Source: Erpetoichthys calabaricus | Lineage: Eukaryota > Chordata > Cladistia > Polypteriformes > Polypteridae | NCBI RefSeq assembly: GCF_900747795.2 | Contig: NC_041402.2 | Coordinates: 184,556,875 to 184,620,874 of the forward strand | Length of the DNA stretch: 64,000 bases | Reading direction: 5' to 3' | Shown: one piece after another, positions 59,088 through 64,000 of the stretch | How positions within the stretch are numbered: position 1 is the first letter of the stretch | How the letters are laid out: the number at the start of each line of letters is the position of its first letter | Notes under the pieces: generated by a model | Told to the model about the DNA's origin: nothing | The model's input: only the letters and a program-made list of their open reading frames with translations | Database searches by the model: none | Program-made: the position numbers and the translations under genes

Positions 59088-60617
59088 TTCCAAATCAACA
59101 TGGGAAAAGGGCTAATGGGTTTTCCTGGGAGGCGTCCTCCGTCACATTACACTCATTTGGGAGTGCAGGACAAAATTTCTTTGTTGGAGTTGTAGCTGTC
59201 TTCTGTTCTTCTGGTTCCCAGCATTACTGCTGATGGTTGTTCCATCGTCTAAGCATTTCTGCTGTAAAGTAAAAAAAGATACTTGCTGCTAGCCTCTTCT
59301 GGTTTTTTAAACCTAAGTAATCTGGTCACTTGGGAGTCTCTCACTTAACAATTAGCTCACTCCAAGTGTTAAAAGTGGTAATCCACCTAACTCTGCCATC
59401 ATCCACTACCTGGAGATGTAATTAACCCAGTTCAGAAGCAGCCAAACTCTTATTGTCTTGGACTGATTGTATTAGACAGATGGAAAATTTGGGCCTAATT
59501 AAGTCCAGAAAGGGGGAGGCTTGGACCACAATGTGAGTGTACCCAGTGCCAGCTAGTAAGCATCATGTGGCACTAGCTTCTATTGCAACACAACTGTGGG
59601 CATCCGCAGTGATAAGTGTCTGGTAGACTGATAAATGCAGAGATAAGAATGATCACCTTTTACAGATATATTGTCTTGTAGATATTTTTACAGATATTTG
59701 TCTTTCAGCAAAGTTCTATAATTTTTGAAGATATTCATGCCATGTTGATGTCTCTAACTAGAAACCAGAAGAATATTAATTTCTTATTTTTGTTTCTGAA
59801 CAGATATACAGTTTGCTCAATTCACAAAAGGGTAGTAAAGCAGTTAGCACTGATGCATCACAGATTGGGGACCTAAATTTGATAGGTAATTTTGTCCTTG
59901 TCTGTGCAGACTTTGCATGTTTTTTCAGGGTCTCTATGTGAATTTACTCCAAGCATTCTTTCTTTCCACAAATCCCAAAGAAATGCATTGGGGGAACAGA
60001 TATTTGTTGTGTATACATATACCCTGCGTTGTACAGGTTTCTGATTTTTGCTGAAAGCTGTTGTATGTTGTCTAATGTTTTACTGACTGACCAGCAAGAT
60101 GGATTTTAGGGCTAGAGGGCCCATCTTGTAAAACCCTGGACTTGAATTTGTTTCCCAATCATGGAAGAATGTGATGTTTGGTAAAGTATACCTCTAAGTC
60201 ATCTGATGGGGTCAGTTTCTGAAACATTTCATGTTATGTTTCTCTGGTTCACCTTGAAAGACATAGAGTAGATGTGGTTCATCCTCCATACTTGTCTCTA
60301 AGTCATCATCTCCTAGTTGTTTTCTTATATACACTGATTAGCAGTTTTCTAATAGGGAAGGATAGATGACATTTGCCGGACCCTAATGTGTTTTGCAGTA
60401 TAACAGCACAGGTTTATAAATTGTTATGGAATGACATTTTATAGAGCCTGAGCATTTTTATGCATATTATTTTTTTAATTATTTTTTTAATAATTATAAA
60501 AGTTGCTAAAGCAACATAGACATGGTGATGTTTAGAAATAAGTTTTCACAATATTACGTAACAATAAAGGACATTTCTTATTTACATATTACTGAAATAC
60601 CTACCTGATTGTGAAAT
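59088..60617 (-). promoter_or_regulatory. Upstream flank of the channel gene
   Basis: This holds the presumed promoter and 5' UTR of the channel gene, without a CpG island or clear TATA box. The only recognised repeat is the SINE relic at 59835. The lack of a CpG island suits a tissue-restricted gene, which is inference. Confidence 0.35.
59835..59995 (+). repeat. Old SINE relic
   Basis: AAAGCAGTTAGCACTGATGC is a decayed A-box region, followed by GACTTTGCATG and TTCTTTCCACAAATCCCAAA. The rest of 59088-60617 shows nothing recognisable. Confidence 0.45.
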
Positions 60618-61440
60618 AATTTATAGCAAGCCTGCCCCCTTCCATCCTCACCATGTTCTGGCACCACTGAGAGTGTTCTGACCAGCTGCATCACTGTCTG
60701 GTATGGCAACTGCAACATATCCGACCGCAAGCGCCTGCAAAGGATAGTGAAGACAGCAGAGGACATTATTAGGGTGCCTCTCCCTTCACTACAGGACATA
60801 TTTTACAAATGTAGTGTCCGCAAGGCCTGCAGCATTGTGCAGGACCCCTTACTCCCCTCACATGGACTTTTCACACTTCTGCCATCCAAGAGAAGATACT
60901 GCAGCATCAAAGCCAGATCTGCCAGGCTGCAGGAGAGTTTTTACCCCCAAGCTGTTAGACTCCTTAACACCAGGCTGCCCCCTGGGACCTTCCACACGGC
61001 CTCAACCACCTCTAAAAACAGAACTTTTATACATGCGAGCCACTTTCCTGCAAAGACGAGTGTGCATGTAGAAAAGAACTGAAAATCTCATACTGACCTT
61101 TAAGTATTTTGACACTCTTGTTATCCTTCTGCTGTGAAACATTCTGACCTGTCATTGTTTACACATGTCTTAAACAACTATTATCATACACTGATAATTT
61201 CTGTATTATCTATATCTATTATTTATTTATTATATTACATATCTTACACATCAATATTGCTGCTACTTCTTTGTCTTGTCTTTGCACAATGTTTTGTTTG
61301 TGTTTTAATTTTAAATTTAAATATTAATTCTATGTTTAATTTATTATTTGCACGTCATGTTGTTACACTGTGGACCCTGAGCTTCGCAATTTCGTCTATC
61401 TGTATACTTGTATACGGTTGAGATGACAATAAAGTTCACT
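60618..61440 (+). mobile_element. L2/Rex1-group LINE 3' part with complete 3' end
   Basis: ESVLTSCITVWYGNCNIS, KRLQRIVKTAEDIIRVPLPS and FTLLPSKRRYCSIKARSARL are typical of the RT C-terminus. The 3' UTR ends GATGACAATAAAGTTCACTT, the usual terminus of this group. About 470 bp of the coding part are in one frame. Confidence 0.85.
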
Positions 61441-62186
61441 TTGACTTTTACGTTCCAAGGGTTTCTCTACATGTGAAGAGAATGTAAGTCTTGAGAAGCC
61501 CATTGCAGCCATTTAACCATTTACTTAAGGGGCGTTTCTCTTGAGGCATAAATGCACTTCTATTGACTTATTGATTCTCTAAGGACTAATTGTTTGCATT
61601 AGGTAAAGTAGCTGTCTATAGCTTTATTTGTGATTTGAATTTCTCTGGAACCACACTTGTAATAACATAAGACAAACTATTCAGGTGTATTGTACCCTCC
61701 ATATAAGACAAATAAAAGATCATTACCTAAAAGTGAATGTAATTTAGTACACTGCAAGTATAACACACCCATAATAGAGCACATCCATAGTGCTACTGTT
61801 GCATGCAGAGGGCCATAGCAACTCACCATGGTGGCTGCGACCACATACTTACAGCTTAACAGAATATGTAAGCAGTGTGGTGACTATAAAACTTTTTTTG
61901 GGTTTATGGCTGGCTGCCTTTAAAAGGGATGTTTTAGAGAAAGTTTGAGAGCTGGTATTCTCCATTATAAATAATTACTTCAGGTTAATTTTGTATATTT
62001 TATGTGGGGGTGTGTGGGGGGGCGGGGGGAGTTGTACTTAACCATACAAATTAAGACATACAAAATATTTATCATCTTATATGCAAAATTTCATACCACA
62101 ACAGCTACCATGGTCCGTGCTGAGTATAAAATACTTGGGAGTTTTAACAACTGAGTTACTTGAACACTATTAATATATTACTTCAT

Positions 62187-62640
62187 CACAATAACAACAG
62201 CAACAATTTATTTCTTGTATAGCCCAATATCCCACAAGGAATACCTCAATGGTATTTAACAGGCCCTGTTTTTTTGACAGCCCCCCCTTGTCTCTCTAAG
62301 AGGAAAAGAAAAAGTTCCCAAAAAAAACAAAATGAACAAATTGATTATTCCATTCACTAAAAAGAGAACTGGCACATATACAATTTTTTTAAATACATCA
62401 AACACAATTTAGAAACTAATTAAAAGAAATGAAAAACAAAACATCTGTCCATCAGTGTTTTTTTTTTTTTGTACAACCACAGCCAGATTGTAGAAAAAGA
62501 GTCATAGACAAGCCAGGCACAGTCTGAGTCCTGGAGACCTCAGCCAACAAGCTGGGTTAGTGCTGGGATGACCAGTCTCATGAACTGACCCTTCAACCTG
62601 ATGATTCCAGTGATCCTTTATCTGACATGGCTTTTCCATA
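62187..62640. repeat. Interspersed repeat, same family as 52745-53268
   Basis: CAATTTATTTCTTGTATAGC, TTAACAGGCCCTG and GTCCTGGAGACCTCAGCCAA match the first copy with many small gaps. Confidence 0.68.
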
Positions 62641-62904
62641 GGCAGGCAAACAACAACTTGAAAGTACATGTAGCATCAGTGGCTTGTTTGAGGTATACTA
62701 AGAACACACAAAGGATTAAATAATAGATTCTTTAACATGAGTCTACTATGCATTTATCACTTTTAAATACTATTTCTATAAAAGTGATTACAGATTAATA
62801 AATATATGCTATAGTATACAATAGATTGGGCTGCAAAAATCCATCTGAAGTTTAAAGACCATTTAAGTCATTATACAGTATGTACATTAATTATTAACCC
62901 CACT

Positions 62905-63105
62905 TAACCTGATTCAGCATTACAAGGCCTGAGTTCTATCTGGGCAGCACTGGGCACAAAGCAGAAAACAATCTTGCACAGACTGCCAGTCCATAACAGT
63001 GCTAACTCGCATGCCAAGCGACACTCACTTACACTGGGATTAGTTTAGAGTCAATAACCTTTGGCCAAGTGGAAGGAAAACTGGAGTACCCACCACCAGA
63101 ATCAT
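62905..63105 (-). repeat. Old SINE relic
   Basis: GACTGCCAGTCCATAACAGT and GGAAGGAAAACTGGAGTACC are central-domain remnants in reverse. Confidence 0.45.
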
Positions 63106-63519
63106 TTGTATTTGCCAGTACCTAATCTACAGGAATTTAGCTTGATAGCTTTGGAGCTGCTTATAACAAAACATAATATCACATACAAATACTATTAAGT
63201 TAAGCCATTAGTTTAAGGAATCCTCATTTTACTACAAAAGCAAAGTTAACAGACTAAAATAGTAGACATACAAACAGCGAACAAACAACTGTGGTTGCCC
63301 TGATCAACACCACAGAGGATTAATGTTACCTTCATTATATTAAATAAACCACAAATATAATGAACTGTCAGTTCTAAAAAGTTAAACGGTTTAATAAAGA
63401 TTATTTCTCAAATAATTAATTAAGTTTGACAGGTGTTATATAAAGTAGCAATGAAGTAAATTAATCCTTTAATTACTTGGCCCTGTGTAAATCATTCCTA
63501 CAGTAATTTCCACAGCATT

Positions 63520-63655
63520 TTATGTAACAATAAGAGCCCCAGCAGGGAAGGAAACAGGCTTAGAATCATATGATGAGTCAATGGTGGGATTTGAATCTGG
63601 TGTTTTCAAGTCTGGTCTCCTTAGCTGCCAAACTAGACAATCTACCCATGGAGCA
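63520..63655 (-). repeat. Old MIR/tRNA-SINE relic
   Basis: GGTGGGATTTGAATCTGGTG and CTTAGCTGCCAAACTAGAC resemble a reversed tRNA-like SINE. The remaining sequence from 61441 to 64000, apart from the entries listed, shows nothing recognisable. Confidence 0.4.
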
Positions 63656-64000
63656 AAAGGCATGATAACATGCAAGATTAATTGACAACCTGCAGTGTGA
63701 CTGTAGAAAAGGTCTCATATATGTTAGGATTTATTAAAAAATATTTTTTACTACTTGTCTGGGGAACATAATTGGAAAAGTCACTTTCATGCAAAGTAGA
63801 ATTTACAGATATATCTACTTCTGTAATTTAATTTTAAGCACGTTAAGTTTCAAAGAAGAAACACTCAGTTTTGTGGCTTCCTTTCCAAATCCCAATCTGC
63901 CACAGTATCTGACTAATAAGTATTTGTGAGTAGGGTTCCAAGGGAATAGCCCATCACTGTCTGAGAAAGGCAAGTAGCACATTGATGATAATACATGGAG

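Overview
The window reads as nuclear DNA of a ray-finned fish, probably a polypterid (bichir or reedfish). Three vertebrate genes with long introns sit in dense DNA made of tRNA-derived SINEs, a 5S-rRNA-derived SINE, Rex3/RTE and CR1/L2-group LINEs, hAT, Tigger and Harbinger-like DNA transposons, and several short Helitrons. The polypterid call is inference from the abundant SINE and the repeat mix. 'Fish' is much safer than 'polypterid'.

All three genes lie on the minus strand. (1) zdhhc12, a palmitoyltransferase: exons 1 and 2 (7123-7027 and 4808-4672) are present and the catalytic DHHC exons lie beyond the left edge. (2) uap1l1, UDP-N-acetylhexosamine pyrophosphorylase-like 1: nine coding exons from 36519 down to 12072 join in phase into 511 residues with the family motifs. 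(3) An 11-exon DEG/ENaC-superfamily sodium channel from 59087 down to 47105, which joins in phase into 520 residues. It does not match ASIC1-5 or SCNN1A/B/G/D closely in my reading, and it is the most interesting gene here.

Layout: 1-7123 zdhhc12 and its introns, which hold SINEs, a CR1-type LINE and a Harbinger-like relic. 7124 to about 10900 is intergenic (a Helitron, a SINE and a fragment of a transposon-like ORF). About 10900-36520 is uap1l1. Its 10.9 kb first intron holds a Helitron and a LINE split by a Tigger and a hAT element, and its last intron holds one microsatellite that received both a Helitron and a solo LTR. 36521 to about 46480 is intergenic and made mostly of repeats, including a young Rex3 copy with perfect 12-bp target duplications. 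46480-59087 is the channel gene. 59088-64000 is its upstream flank, with an L2/Rex1-type LINE and old SINE relics.

Human ZDHHC12 and UAP1L1 both map to 9q34, so their proximity fits old synteny. The three genes share no obvious pathway: one is a Golgi/ER acyltransferase, one a cytosolic sugar-nucleotide enzyme relative and one a plasma-membrane channel. The most useful observations are the divergent channel gene, a perfect 129-bp tandem duplication over the 5' half of uap1l1 exon 2, seven Helitron ends of at least four families, the nested insertion stack at 31945-34418, and SINEs that share one tRNA-like head but carry different bodies.
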